Source: Sagittula marina (GTDB lineage: Bacteria > Pseudomonadota > Alphaproteobacteria > Rhodobacterales > Rhodobacteraceae). Taken from it: a stretch of 64,000 nucleotides of DNA. The stretch lies in assembly GCF_014196795.1 (NCBI RefSeq), contig NZ_JACIEJ010000001.1:372001-436000 (forward strand). Direction: 5' to 3'. The position numbers and the translations under genes are program-made. Below are positions 37,239-46,260 of this stretch, in pieces; the stretch's first letter is position 1, and the number at the start of each line of letters is the position of its first letter. The notes below the pieces were generated by a model. It did not search any database. It saw nothing but the letters and a program-made list of their open reading frames with translations, and had not been told where the DNA came from.

Positions 37239-38837
37239 ATGGCTCCCAAAGTTCTCGTTTCCGACAAACTCTCCGAAACCGCCGTCCAGATCTTTCGTGA
37301 TCGCGGCATCGAGGTCGATTTCATGCCCGATCTGGGCAAGGACAAGGACAAGCTGGCAGAGATCATCGGCAAGTACGACGGCCTTGCCATCCGCTCCAAC
37401 ACCAAGGTCACGCCCTCGCTGCTGGAGCACGCCGACAACCTGAAGGTCGTTGGCCGCGCCGGCATCGGCACCGACAACGTGGATAAAGAAGCGTCCTCCA
37501 AGAAGGGCGTGATCGTGATGAACACGCCGTTCGGCAACATGATCACCACCGCAGAGCACGCCATTGCGATGATGTTCGCCGTGGCGCGCCAGATCCCCGA
37601 GGCCAGCGCATCGACCCATGCGGGCAAGTGGGAAAAGTCCAAGTTCATGGGCGTCGAGCTGACCGGCAAGACGCTGGGCGTCATCGGCGCGGGCAACATC
37701 GGTGGCATCGTCTGCGACCGTGCGCGCGGCCTGAAAATGAAGGTCGTGGCCTATGACCCCTTCCTGTCGGAAGAGAAGGCCGAGAAGATGCAGGTCGAAA
37801 AGGTCGAGCTGGACGAGCTGCTCAAGCGCGCCGACTTTATCACGCTGCACGTGCCGCTGACCGATGGCACGCGCAACATCCTGTCCAAGGAAAACATCGC
37901 CAAAACCAAGAAGGGCGTGCGCATCATCAACTGTGCCCGCGGCGGTCTGGTGGACGAAGAGGCCCTGGCAGAGGCGCTGAAATCCGGCCATGTGGCTGGC
38001 GCGGCCTTTGACGTCTTCGCCGAAGAGCCGGCCAAGGAAAACGTCCTGTTCGGTCTGCCGAACGTGGTCTGCACACCGCACCTTGGCGCGTCGACCACCG
38101 AGGCACAGGAAAACGTGGCGCTTCAGGTGGCCGAGCAGATGTCCAACTACCTGCTGACCGGTGCCGTTGAAAACGCGCTGAACATGCCCTCCGTGACCGC
38201 ACAGGAAGCCAAGGTCATGGGCCCGTGGATCGAGCTTGCCGGACACCTCGGCAACTTCATCGGTCAGATGTCCGACCAGGAGCCGATCAAGGCGATCAAC
38301 ATCCTGTACGATGGCGAAGCCGCGACCATGAACCTCGAAGCGTTGAACTGTTCGCTCATCGCTGGCATCATGAAGTCGGTGAACCCCGACGTGAACATGG
38401 TCTCCGCGCCGCTGATCGCCAAGGAGCGTGGCATCAAGATCGCCACCACCAACCAAGCGCAATCCGGTGCCTTTGAGGGCTACGTCAAGGTGACCGTCGT
38501 GACAGCCTCCAAGGAGCGGTCCATCGCCGGCACCGTGTTCTCGGATGGCAAGCCGCGCTTCATCCAGATCAAGGGCATCAACATCGACGCCGAAGTGGGC
38601 CGTCACATGGTCTACACCACGAACGAAGACGTGCCCGGCATCATCGGCACGCTGGGCAACACCTGTGGCTCGAACGGTGTGAACATTGCGAACTTTACCC
38701 TGGGCCGGGCGAGCGCCAAGGGCGAAGCCATCGCGCTGCTCTACATCGACGACGCGATGCCGCAGAAAGCGATCGACGCGCTGAAGGCCACCGGCATGTT
38801 CAAGCAGGTGAAACCGCTGGAATTCGACGTCGCCTGA
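37239..38837 (+). CDS. serA: D-3-phosphoglycerate dehydrogenase
   Basis: The 532-residue enzyme oxidises 3-phosphoglycerate, the first step of serine synthesis. It is the long type: catalytic and NAD domains with GVIGAGNIGGIVCDRA, the Arg in NCARGGLVDEEAL, the Glu in DVFAEEP and the His in CTPHLGAST. An intervening ASB domain follows (about 325-450) and then a C-terminal ACT domain (from about 458, DVPGIIGTLGNTCGSNGVNIANFTLGR), which in relatives binds serine for feedback. It is co-transcribed with serC. Confidence 0.97.
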   Translation: MAPKVLVSDKLSETAVQIFRDRGIEVDFMPDLGKDKDKLAEIIGKYDGLAIRSNTKVTPSLLEHADNLKVVGRAGIGTDNVDKEASSKKGVIVMNTPFGNMITTAEHAIAMMFAVARQIPEASASTHAGKWEKSKFMGVELTGKTLGVIGAGNIGGIVCDRARGLKMKVVAYDPFLSEEKAEKMQVEKVELDELLKRADFITLHVPLTDGTRNILSKENIAKTKKGVRIINCARGGLVDEEALAEALKSGHVAGAAFDVFAEEPAKENVLFGLPNVVCTPHLGASTTEAQENVALQVAEQMSNYLLTGAVENALNMPSVTAQEAKVMGPWIELAGHLGNFIGQMSDQEPIKAINILYDGEAATMNLEALNCSLIAGIMKSVNPDVNMVSAPLIAKERGIKIATTNQAQSGAFEGYVKVTVVTASKERSIAGTVFSDGKPRFIQIKGINIDAEVGRHMVYTTNEDVPGIIGTLGNTCGSNGVNIANFTLGRASAKGEAIALLYIDDAMPQKAIDALKATGMFKQVKPLEFDVA

Positions 38838-38863
38838 TTGGCGCTGTCATGAACGATGAAACG

Positions 38864-38890
38864 CGGGCGGCCTTCGGGTCGCCCGTTTTT
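38864..38890 (+). terminator. Rho-independent terminator of serC-serA
   Basis: CGGGCGGCC (38864-38872) pairs with GGTCGCCCG (38877-38885) around a TTCG tetraloop and is followed by five T residues (38886-38890). This is a textbook terminator 26 bases after the serA stop. Confidence 0.93.
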
Positions 38891-38899
38891 ATGTGCGCC

Positions 38900-39268
38900 T
38901 TACGCGGTGTTGCGTGAACGGATCACCACCAACAAGAACACCGCCATGGATAAAAACGTCAGGACCGATCCTATCTTGGCCACTGCGGTGCCGTTGTCGG
39001 TCAGGGCCATGACGATGCCGGGGATGATGACCACCACGCCCGCCAGCGCGATGGCGAAATGCACCCATGCAAGCTTTCCTCTGGCCAGCGGCACCACTTG
39101 GTAAAACCCGGCAAAGATGGCAAAGCCGACCCAGCCCAGCAGGTTCAGGTGCGCGTGCGCAATGGACAAAGAGTGGTCATCGGTGGCCGACATCTGAATG
39201 CCCCATCCCATGCCCAGCAGGGCGGAGACCACGGCGAGCAGCATGAATGCGAGTGAAATTCCTCTCAT
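38900..39268 (-). CDS. Small membrane protein resembling part of heme-copper oxidase subunit I
   Basis: The 122-residue protein has four hydrophobic segments (about 4-23, 45-62, 69-90 and 97-115). The segment SIAHAHLNLLGWVGFAIFAGFYQVVP is like the heme-ligand region of cytochrome oxidase subunit I and NnrS-like proteins, where His-x-His lies next to LGW. The rest of an oxidase is absent. It may be a stand-alone heme-binding membrane protein. Start ATG is at 39268. It is separated from serA by the terminator and is divergent from the phosphatase gene. Function unproven. Confidence 0.72.
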   Translation of the reverse strand: MRGISLAFMLLAVVSALLGMGWGIQMSATDDHSLSIAHAHLNLLGWVGFAIFAGFYQVVPLARGKLAWVHFAIALAGVVVIIPGIVMALTDNGTAVAKIGSVLTFLSMAVFLLVVIRSRNTA

Positions 39269-39407
39269 GACAGGGTCCTTTCGGTAAATGATTGCTAAAA
39301 AACAAAGAGCGAAACGACTCTCAGAATGTCAGCTTCCGCCAATCTGACAAGAATTTCTTGGTCGCGGTGATATGGTCGGCCTTGCGCCTGCGTGCTAGAT
39401 CACCGGC

Positions 39408-40136
39408 ATGACGCAAAAACTCTACGCCATGGGCGACATTCACGGGCAGCGCGAGATGCTGGAAGGCGCCTTGTCGCTGATCGAAGCAGACGGTGGGCGC
39501 GATGCGCGCATCGTGTTTCTGGGCGATTACGTTGATCGGGGCCCGGAGTCCAAAGGCGTGATAGAGATCCTGGCACAAGGGGTGGCCGAGGGCCGCAACT
39601 GGACCTGCATCAAGGGCAACCACGATCGCCTGTTTGAGTGGTTCGTGACCCCGCCCCATCCGCGCAACGATCCGCATCTGATCATCGGCTACGACTGGAC
39701 GCACCCCAACATCGGCGGGCGCGAAACCATGCAATCCTATGGCGTCGAGGTGCCAGAGCGCATCCGGTCCAGAGAATTGGCCGACGAGGTGCGCGCCAAG
39801 GTGCCGGATCATCATTTGACCTTCTTGAACGGTCTCAAGCTCTCGCACCGCGAGGCGGGCAAGTTCTTCGTTCATGCGGGCGTGCGTCCGGGTGTGCCGC
39901 TGGCAGATCAGGTCGAGGATGACATGGTCTGGATCCGCGACGAATTCCTGAAGGATACCCGCGATCACGGCGCACTGGTGGTGCATGGCCACACGCCGGT
40001 CGATGCGCCGGAGCTGCACGCCAATCGTCTGAACCTTGATACCGGCGCGGGCAAAGGACACCCGTTGTCCGTGGCCGTGTTCGAGGGCGAAGAGATCTCA
40101 ATCCTCAGGGAGTCAGGCCGCGTTCGCCTCGGCTGA
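39408..40136 (+). CDS. PPP-type metallophosphoesterase (serine/threonine protein phosphatase-like)
   Basis: The 242-residue cytosolic di-metal phosphatase shows all five PPP motifs in order: GDIHGQ (about 9-14), GDYVDRGPES (about 39-48), KGNHD (about 69-73), FVHAGVRPG (about 155) and VVHGHTPV (about 194). It resembles phage-lambda-type and PrpA-like bacterial enzymes; the target protein or nucleotide is unknown. Its 3' end overlaps the end of the convergent SulP gene by 24 bases (40113-40136), so both transcripts must share complementary tails. Confidence 0.92.
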   Translation: MTQKLYAMGDIHGQREMLEGALSLIEADGGRDARIVFLGDYVDRGPESKGVIEILAQGVAEGRNWTCIKGNHDRLFEWFVTPPHPRNDPHLIIGYDWTHPNIGGRETMQSYGVEVPERIRSRELADEVRAKVPDHHLTFLNGLKLSHREAGKFFVHAGVRPGVPLADQVEDDMVWIRDEFLKDTRDHGALVVHGHTPVDAPELHANRLNLDTGAGKGHPLSVAVFEGEEISILRESGRVRLG

Positions 40137-41885
40137 CGGGCCATCATCGCCCGGCGCAGGGCTGAGCGCCTGCCACGCCTGATACTGCGACAGGAAGACC
40201 TGACCGCTGAGATCCTGCAGCAGATGCGACCGTTTCAGGCGATCCATCACCGGGCCTTTGACCTCTGACAGGTGCAGCAGGATGCCCATGTCGGACAGGC
40301 GGCGGTTCAGCTCTTCCAGCGTGTGCAGCGCGGACATGTCGACCTCGTTCACGGCGGCACAGTGCAGCACCACATGTTTGATCGGCTCATCACAGGTGAC
40401 GCGGTTGAGCACGTAGTCCTCCAGAAACCGGGCGTTGGCGAAATACAGGCTTTCATCCACCCGCAGCGTCACCAGATGCGGACGGGTTTCCACGTTGTGC
40501 CGCAGGATATTGCGGAAATGCTGCGTGTCCGGCACCAGCCCGACCTCGGCCACATGCGGGCGCGACGTCTGGTACAGGTGCAACCCGATGGAGATCAGAA
40601 CACCGGCGGAGACGCCGACCTCCACCCCCATGACCAGCGTCAGAAAGATCGTCGCGGCCACGGCGGCAAAGTCCATGCGCGAATAGCCCCAGGCCTTGGA
40701 CAAGATCGACAGATCCACCAGCGACAGCACGGCGACGATGATCGTCGCGGCCAGGGTCGCAATGGGCAGGAAGTACAGCAGCGGGGTCAGCAGCAGCGCG
40801 GCCAACCCAATGCCCACGGCGGTAAAGGCCCCGGCGGCGGGCGTTTCGGCCCCGGCGTCAAAGTTCACCACGGACCGCGCAAAGCCGCCCGTCACCGGAT
40901 AGCCGCCGGTCAGCGCAGAGCCGATGTTTGACGCGCCAAGGCCGATAAGCTCCTGATCCGGAACGATGCGCTGACGTCTTTTCGCGGCAAGGGTTTGCCC
41001 CACGGACACCGATTCAACAAATCCGATGATGGAAATCAGGATCGCCGGCAGCAGCAACTGCCCCCACAACGTCCCGTTAAGCGAGGGCAGGGTGATCGGT
41101 GGCAGGCCCATGGGCACTTCGCCGACGATCTTCACACCATGTTCATTCAGGCTGAAGGCCCATGTGACCAGGATGGTCGCGGCAACGGCGGCCACGGGAC
41201 CGGCCTTCGCCATGATATCGGCCAAGCGCGGGGCCAGCCCCTTGGAGATCAGCAGCGGCTTCAGCCCCTTGCGCACCCAGAACAGGAATGCGGTGATTGT
41301 CACGCCAATAACAAGTGTGATGACATTGGTCTGGCCGATGTTGGACAGCAGCGCGCCCACCGTATCTATCAGGTTGTGACCGGAGGCCTGCACGCCAAGG
41401 ATATGTTTTAACTGCGAGGTCGCGATCAGGATGCCCGAGGCGGTGATGAATCCGGCAATCACGGGATGCGACAGGAAATTTGCCACAAAGCCCAACCGCA
41501 AAACGCCCATCGCCAGCAGGAACACGCCGGATATGAACGCCAGTGTCCCGGCGGCCAACGCGATCTGCACCGGGTCGGTCAACCCCAGATTGCCGATGGC
41601 CGCGGCAGTCATCAGCGACACAACGGCCACCGGCCCAACGGCCAGCGCGCGCGAGGTGCCAAAGAGCGCGTAGGCAAACAGCGGCAGGATTGACGCATAT
41701 AGCCCCATCTCCGCAGGTAGGCCCGCCAGCAGCGCATAGGCCAGCGACTGAGGGATCAGCATGATGGTCACGATCACCGCTGCCACCATGTCAGATGTCA
41801 CCTGCTCCCGCGTATAGGCGCGGCCCCAGGTGAGGATCGGCATGTATTGCGTAAAGGTGCGGGCGGACATCCGGGGAAGTTTCAT
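40113..41885 (-). CDS. SulP-family inorganic anion transporter with STAS domain
   Basis: The 590-residue inner-membrane protein has about 12 hydrophobic segments and the SulP signature near the N-terminus (VTIMLIPQSLAYALLAGLPAEMGLYASILP). A further conserved stretch is DQELIGLGASNIGSALTGGYPVTGGFARSVVN. The C-terminal STAS domain (about 465-575) has VDESLYFANARFLEDYV and VVLHCAAVNEVDMSALHTLEEL. Substrates of the family include sulfate, bicarbonate and C4-dicarboxylates. A carbonic anhydrase is 10 kb away, not linked, so bicarbonate import is not supported by context. Confidence 0.93.
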   Translation of the reverse strand: MKLPRMSARTFTQYMPILTWGRAYTREQVTSDMVAAVIVTIMLIPQSLAYALLAGLPAEMGLYASILPLFAYALFGTSRALAVGPVAVVSLMTAAAIGNLGLTDPVQIALAAGTLAFISGVFLLAMGVLRLGFVANFLSHPVIAGFITASGILIATSQLKHILGVQASGHNLIDTVGALLSNIGQTNVITLVIGVTITAFLFWVRKGLKPLLISKGLAPRLADIMAKAGPVAAVAATILVTWAFSLNEHGVKIVGEVPMGLPPITLPSLNGTLWGQLLLPAILISIIGFVESVSVGQTLAAKRRQRIVPDQELIGLGASNIGSALTGGYPVTGGFARSVVNFDAGAETPAAGAFTAVGIGLAALLLTPLLYFLPIATLAATIIVAVLSLVDLSILSKAWGYSRMDFAAVAATIFLTLVMGVEVGVSAGVLISIGLHLYQTSRPHVAEVGLVPDTQHFRNILRHNVETRPHLVTLRVDESLYFANARFLEDYVLNRVTCDEPIKHVVLHCAAVNEVDMSALHTLEELNRRLSDMGILLHLSEVKGPVMDRLKRSHLLQDLSGQVFLSQYQAWQALSPAPGDDGPSAEANAA

Positions 41886-42451
41886 TGAAGTGTCCTGCTA
41901 TATGACGCGAAAGGTCGCCTTTGTCTTCATATACATTCTAAAAATAGAATTTGAAAGATGCACGGGCTGAATTTTCCGCCAAACCTGTTGGTGCAGGCCC
42001 CGACACCTTGCGCCCTGGCGGTCGTGGCGACAACGGCAAAGGCAGTTTGGTCCGCGCCTTGGTCATCGGAGCAGGTGCAGGAGATCGACCGATATCCGGC
42101 GCCTGCGATATGGAAGGAGGGCTCGACGGTGATCTGAGCCGAGACAGTGATATCGCCATGTGTCTGTCAAAGGTCCAATGCGCGTCCCTGCGGTCCGGGG
42201 AATCGGTCACGGATCAGACGGTCCGATTGGCGATTTTGGCCAGATGAAGCGCACTCCCGCTATGATTGTTCACGCAAGAATCCGCCGACGATCCTAACAA
42301 ACCGCTAACACACGCGCCGAATGCACGGTTTGGCATGACGTATTTGGCGAAATTAAAGGCTGATGCGCCGGATTCCGTAAATTCGCCTGCTCGGTGTGCG
42401 ATAGTTTGTCACAATTGAATAACGAGTAAAAAATCAGGGGAGTGACACACC
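41886..42451. other. Intergenic region between sulP and the universal stress gene
   Basis: About 566 bases, divergent promoters. A 98-codon open frame at 41951-42247 and one on the other strand overlap each other and have no recognisable domain; I treat both as non-coding. The last 150 bases are AT-rich and likely contain the uspA promoter. Confidence 0.35.
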
Positions 42452-42886
42452 ATGTCCGACAAATTTATCGTCGGCTTCGATGGCAGTGAACCAGCACAAC
42501 GTGCGCTGGAATTTGCCACGGGCCGGGCCGCCGCCCAAGGGGGCAGCGTGCTGATTGCCCATGTTCTTGAGTGGTCGCCTTATTCGTTCCTCACCCCCAA
42601 CGAGTTGGAGGAGCGCCACGCCCGCCGCAAGGACGAGATGGCCCGCGCCGAAAGCGCCATTCTCACCCCCGCCAAAAAGCAGGTCGCCGCGGCCGGGATC
42701 GAGGTCGAAACAGTGATCCGCTACGGCCACATCGCGGAAACGCTCTCCAAACTGGCAAAGACAGAAGGTGCCACGCAATTGGTGCTGGGCCGCGACGGCC
42801 AGTCGAGTTTCGGCAGCCGGGTGTTCGGCTCTGTCGCGGGCTCACTGGTCCAGATTTCACCGGTGCCCTGCACGATCGTCCCCTGA
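42452..42886 (+). CDS. Universal stress protein, UspA family
   Basis: The 144-residue single-domain USP has the N-terminal strand FIVGFDGSEPAQRALEFA and the ATP-binding motif as GRDGQSSFGSRVFGSVAGSL, followed by PCTIVP. It therefore probably binds ATP. It lies 22 bases before the AGCS symporter gene on the same strand and is likely co-transcribed, so it may modulate or accompany that transporter. USP-transporter pairs are common, but the functional link is unproven. Confidence 0.94.
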   Translation: MSDKFIVGFDGSEPAQRALEFATGRAAAQGGSVLIAHVLEWSPYSFLTPNELEERHARRKDEMARAESAILTPAKKQVAAAGIEVETVIRYGHIAETLSKLAKTEGATQLVLGRDGQSSFGSRVFGSVAGSLVQISPVPCTIVP

Positions 42887-42908
42887 CGCCAAGCCAAAGG
42901 AAATTGCA

Positions 42909-44465
42909 ATGACACGACTTTTCACACGGGTCGCGCTGGCGGCCATGGCGTTCATGGCGCTGGCCCACGGCGCGCAGGCGCAGGACGCGGTCGGCATCGA
43001 CCAAAAGGTCAACGAGATCTTTGCCGGGGCGACCGGCTGGTTCGTCAACGGGATCTTCAGCCCCATCCCCGGAACGAGCTTTCCCTGGATCGTGGGCTGG
43101 CTGGTGGCCGCGGCGACGATCTTTACCATCTATTTCGGCTTCATCCAGTTCCGCGCCTTTCCGCATTCGATCGCGCTGGTGAAAGGCGACTACTCTGACC
43201 CCAACGACGCGGGCGAGGTCAGCCACTTTCAGGCGCTGGCCACGGCGCTCTCGGGCACGGTGGGCCTGGGCAATATCGCGGGTGTGGCTGTGGCCGTTGG
43301 CATCGGTGGGCCGGGGGCGACCTTCTGGATGATCCTTGCGGGTCTGTTGGGCATGGCGTCGAAGTTCACGGAATGCACGCTCGCGGTGAAATACCGCAAC
43401 GAGTACCCTGATGGCACCGTCTCCGGTGGTCCGATGTATTACATGGTCAAAGGCTTTGCGGAGCGCTCATTGCCGGGGGGCAAGTTCCTTGCGGTGATGT
43501 TCTCGATCTTCTGTATCCTGGGCAGCCTCGGCGGCGGCAACATGTTCCAGTCGAACCAGGCGCACCAGGCGCTGACCGGCGTGCTGGGAGAGTATCCCGG
43601 CTGGATCACGGGCGTGATCTTTGCGGTGATCGTGTTCGTCGTCATCGTTGGTGGCCTGAAATCCATCGCCAGCGTGACCGAAAAGGTCGTGCCTCTGATG
43701 GCGGTGATCTATGTGGGCACAGCGCTGATTATCCTGATCATGAACGCCAACATGATTGGCTGGGCGTTCGGCCAGATCTTTGCCGGGGCGTTTACCGGTC
43801 TGGGTGTGGCGGGCGGCTTTGTCGGGGCGCTGATCCAGGGGTTCAAACGGGCGGCGTTCTCCAACGAGGCCGGCGTCGGGTCCGCGGCCATCGCCCACTC
43901 TGCGGTGCGCACCAAGGAGCCGATCACCGAAGGCTTCGTGTCACTGTTGGAGCCCTTCATCGACACGGTTGTGATCTGCACGATGACGGCGCTGGTCATC
44001 ATCATCACACAGCAGTTGATGGTGGATGAGGCCACGGGCCTGTACATGCTGAACGAGGCGGGCACAGCCATCGCCACGGTCGACGGCAACACCGGTGTCA
44101 GCCTGACGGCCGCGGCCTTTGGTGCGACCTTCAGCTGGTTCCCGACGGTTCTGGCCATCGCGGTGATCCTGTTCGCCTTTTCCACCATGATTTCATGGTC
44201 CTACTACGGTCTGAAGGCGTGGACCTTCCTGTTCGGCGAAGGCAAGGCCAAGGAGCTGACGTTCAAGATCATCTTCTGCCTTTTCGTTGTCATCGGCGCG
44301 GCGGCGAGCCTTGGCCCGGTGATCGACTTCTCCGATGCGGCGATCTTTGCCATGGCGGTGGTGAACATCTTTGGCCTGTATTTCCTGATGCCCGTCGTGA
44401 AGCGGGAGCTGGCGAGCTACCAGTCGCGGCTGAAATCAGGCGAGATCCGCAAATTCACCGAGTGA
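42909..44465 (+). CDS. Alanine/glycine:cation symporter (AGCS family)
   Basis: The 518-residue membrane protein imports alanine or glycine with sodium. It has a signal-like N-terminal segment (MTRLFTRVALAAMAFMALAHGAQA) followed by about 11 membrane helices. AGCS marks are LSGTVGLGNIAGVAVAVGIGGPGA, GGPMYYMVKGF and FKRAAFSNEAGVGSAAIAHS. Start ATG at 42909 has AAAGGAA six bases upstream. It follows uspA and converges with an omega-aminotransferase, so alanine uptake and amino-group transfer may be linked. A hairpin follows the stop. Confidence 0.95.
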   Translation: MTRLFTRVALAAMAFMALAHGAQAQDAVGIDQKVNEIFAGATGWFVNGIFSPIPGTSFPWIVGWLVAAATIFTIYFGFIQFRAFPHSIALVKGDYSDPNDAGEVSHFQALATALSGTVGLGNIAGVAVAVGIGGPGATFWMILAGLLGMASKFTECTLAVKYRNEYPDGTVSGGPMYYMVKGFAERSLPGGKFLAVMFSIFCILGSLGGGNMFQSNQAHQALTGVLGEYPGWITGVIFAVIVFVVIVGGLKSIASVTEKVVPLMAVIYVGTALIILIMNANMIGWAFGQIFAGAFTGLGVAGGFVGALIQGFKRAAFSNEAGVGSAAIAHSAVRTKEPITEGFVSLLEPFIDTVVICTMTALVIIITQQLMVDEATGLYMLNEAGTAIATVDGNTGVSLTAAAFGATFSWFPTVLAIAVILFAFSTMISWSYYGLKAWTFLFGEGKAKELTFKIIFCLFVVIGAAASLGPVIDFSDAAIFAMAVVNIFGLYFLMPVVKRELASYQSRLKSGEIRKFTE

Positions 44466-44479
44466 TCTTCGCGTAATGC

Positions 44480-44517
44480 AAAGGGAAGGGGGCGTCGCAT
44501 CAAGCGACGGCCCCTTT
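44480..44517. terminator. Bidirectional-type terminator between the symporter and aminotransferase genes
   Basis: GGGGGCGTCGC (44488-44498) pairs with GCGACGGCCCC (44504-44514) with one mismatch, and the flanks AAAGG and CCTTT extend it. The T-run on the plus strand is short (TTTG). It lies 15-50 bases after the AGCS stop. Confidence 0.7.
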
Positions 44518-44595
44518 GTATTCGGGCACCTGCGGAGCCCCTTGGGGCGCTGCCCCGAACCCCGAAGTACTTCTGAAAGCAAGGAGGCGTAACGC

Positions 44596-45945
44596 TCAGG
44601 CCTTCGCGAAGCCCGCGTCCAGGGCCGTCAGGATGGTGTCGATTTCGGCCTCGGAAATGGTCAACGGGGGCGACATCAGGATATTGTGGCCGCTGGCGCG
44701 GACCATGGCGCCCGCATCGTACGTGGCGTCGTGGATGCGTTTGACGGTGGCGGCATCGAGCGGGGTTTTCTTGGCGCGATCAGACACCAGTTCCAGCCCG
44801 CTCATGAGCCCGTGCCCGCCGCGCACATCCCCGATGAGGTCGTGTTTTTCGGACAAGCGCCGCAGACCGTCGTAAAGCTGGGTGCCGCGTTCGGCCGCGT
44901 TGTCATGCAGGTTCAGGCGCAGGGTTTCCGACAGGCAGGCGGTGACGGCAGCGGCGCCCACGGGATGGGCCGAATAGGTGTAGCCGTGGCTGATCGTACC
45001 GTCTGCGGTGCTGCCCTCGAACACCTCCGCCACTTTGCCGGACATCAGCGCCGCGCCAACGGGGAAGTAGCCGGAGGTGATGCCTTTGGCCGTGCTCATC
45101 ATGTCCGGTTTCACCCCCCAATGCCGCGCGCCGGACCAATCGCCTGAGCGGCCAAAGCCGGTGATGACCTCGTCAGAGATCAACAGGATGCCGTGACGGT
45201 CGCAGATCTCGCGCATCATGGGCATGAAGCTCTGGTCCGGAACAAGCACGCCACCCGCGCCCAGGATCGGCTCCATGATCAGGGCGGCGATGGTGTTGGC
45301 CCCCTGAAAGGCAATCTCGTCCTCGAAGGCCTGCGCAATCAGCTGTGCCAGCTGCGCCGGATCGGTTTCGTTGAAGGGGTTGCGGTAGGGGTAGGGCGCT
45401 GGCAGGTGGAAACAGCCGGGCAGCAGCGGTTCGTAGTTTACGCGGAACCGATTGTTGCCATTGACCGACGCGCCGCCGAAATGTGTGCCGTGATAGCCCT
45501 TTTTCAACGAGATGAACTTGGTCCGCGTCGGCTCGCCCCGCAGGCGATGGTATTGCCGCGACAGGCGCAGGCAGGTCTCCACACTGTCTGACCCGCCGGA
45601 GGTAAAGAAGACGCGCTCCATCCCATCGTCGGCAAAAAATTCCTGGACGGCATGGGCGGCCTCGATTGCGGGCGGGTTCGTGGTCCCGGCAAAGGCGGAG
45701 TAATACGGCAGATCGTAAAGCTGCTTGGCGATGGCTTCCTTGACCAAGTCATTGGAATAGCCAAGGTTCACGCACCACAGGCCGCCGACCGCGTCCACCA
45801 CGCTATGGCCGTCGATGTCGGTGATATTGACGCCTTCGGCCCCGGTGATGATGCGTGGCGGATGTGCCTGTGCCTCGCCTGGATGGGCCATGGGGTGCCA
45901 AAGCTGGCGGGCGTTGTGTTCCTTGAGAAAGTTCTCGTCCTTCAT
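44596..45945 (-). CDS. Class III (omega-type) aminotransferase, PLP-dependent
   Basis: The 449-residue cytosolic enzyme has the class III features: HPMAHPGE at the N-terminus, FTSGGSDSVETCLRLSRQYH for phosphate binding, LLISDEVITGFGRSGDWSGARHWGVKPD, and the PLP lysine in MMSTAKGITSGYFPVGA. The subgroup resembles taurine/beta-alanine/polyamine:pyruvate aminotransferases; the exact donor is unknown. Start ATG at 45945 has GGAG eight bases upstream. It converges with the UspA-AGCS genes, which suggests pyruvate/alanine as co-substrate, by inference. Confidence 0.92.
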   Translation of the reverse strand: MKDENFLKEHNARQLWHPMAHPGEAQAHPPRIITGAEGVNITDIDGHSVVDAVGGLWCVNLGYSNDLVKEAIAKQLYDLPYYSAFAGTTNPPAIEAAHAVQEFFADDGMERVFFTSGGSDSVETCLRLSRQYHRLRGEPTRTKFISLKKGYHGTHFGGASVNGNNRFRVNYEPLLPGCFHLPAPYPYRNPFNETDPAQLAQLIAQAFEDEIAFQGANTIAALIMEPILGAGGVLVPDQSFMPMMREICDRHGILLISDEVITGFGRSGDWSGARHWGVKPDMMSTAKGITSGYFPVGAALMSGKVAEVFEGSTADGTISHGYTYSAHPVGAAAVTACLSETLRLNLHDNAAERGTQLYDGLRRLSEKHDLIGDVRGGHGLMSGLELVSDRAKKTPLDAATVKRIHDATYDAGAMVRASGHNILMSPPLTISEAEIDTILTALDAGFAKA

Positions 45946-46260
45946 GGCGCGACTCCGTGACGACTGATGCCTGAATTTGATCAAAATTAGCCACCGACCC
46001 GTGCTGATGTCCAGCGAAAGCAACTGGGGGCGCATTTGCAAGCCGTAGGGAATGCCGCCGCACCAAGGCGATTGATGCATTCAGGTGAGCATTCGCAAAA
46101 CGTTCTCCCTCAGGATGTTACTGCTCGTTAACCAACTTCCGACGTTGCGAGATCGCTGGATGCTGGACTAGGTTTAGGGCGCGCGGCTTCGATCTTAGCG
46201 TGATATTCACCATATTGCGGCCGTGCCGGGCCGCGTCACTCGACAGGAGACAGCTTTGCG
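45946..46260. other. Divergent intergenic region before the membrane histidine kinase
   Basis: About 315 bases. It should hold promoters for the aminotransferase and kinase. No clear operator or RNA was noted. GGAGAC precedes the kinase ATG. Confidence 0.35.

Noticed and set aside
35973-38606. A minus-strand open frame of 877 codons
   Set aside because: It is antisense to serC and serA, two firmly identified genes, and has no ribosome site or domain.
41951-42247. A 98-codon frame between sulP and uspA
   Set aside because: There is no family match, no good ribosome site, and an equally long frame on the other strand. It may be a decayed remnant but cannot be supported as a gene.
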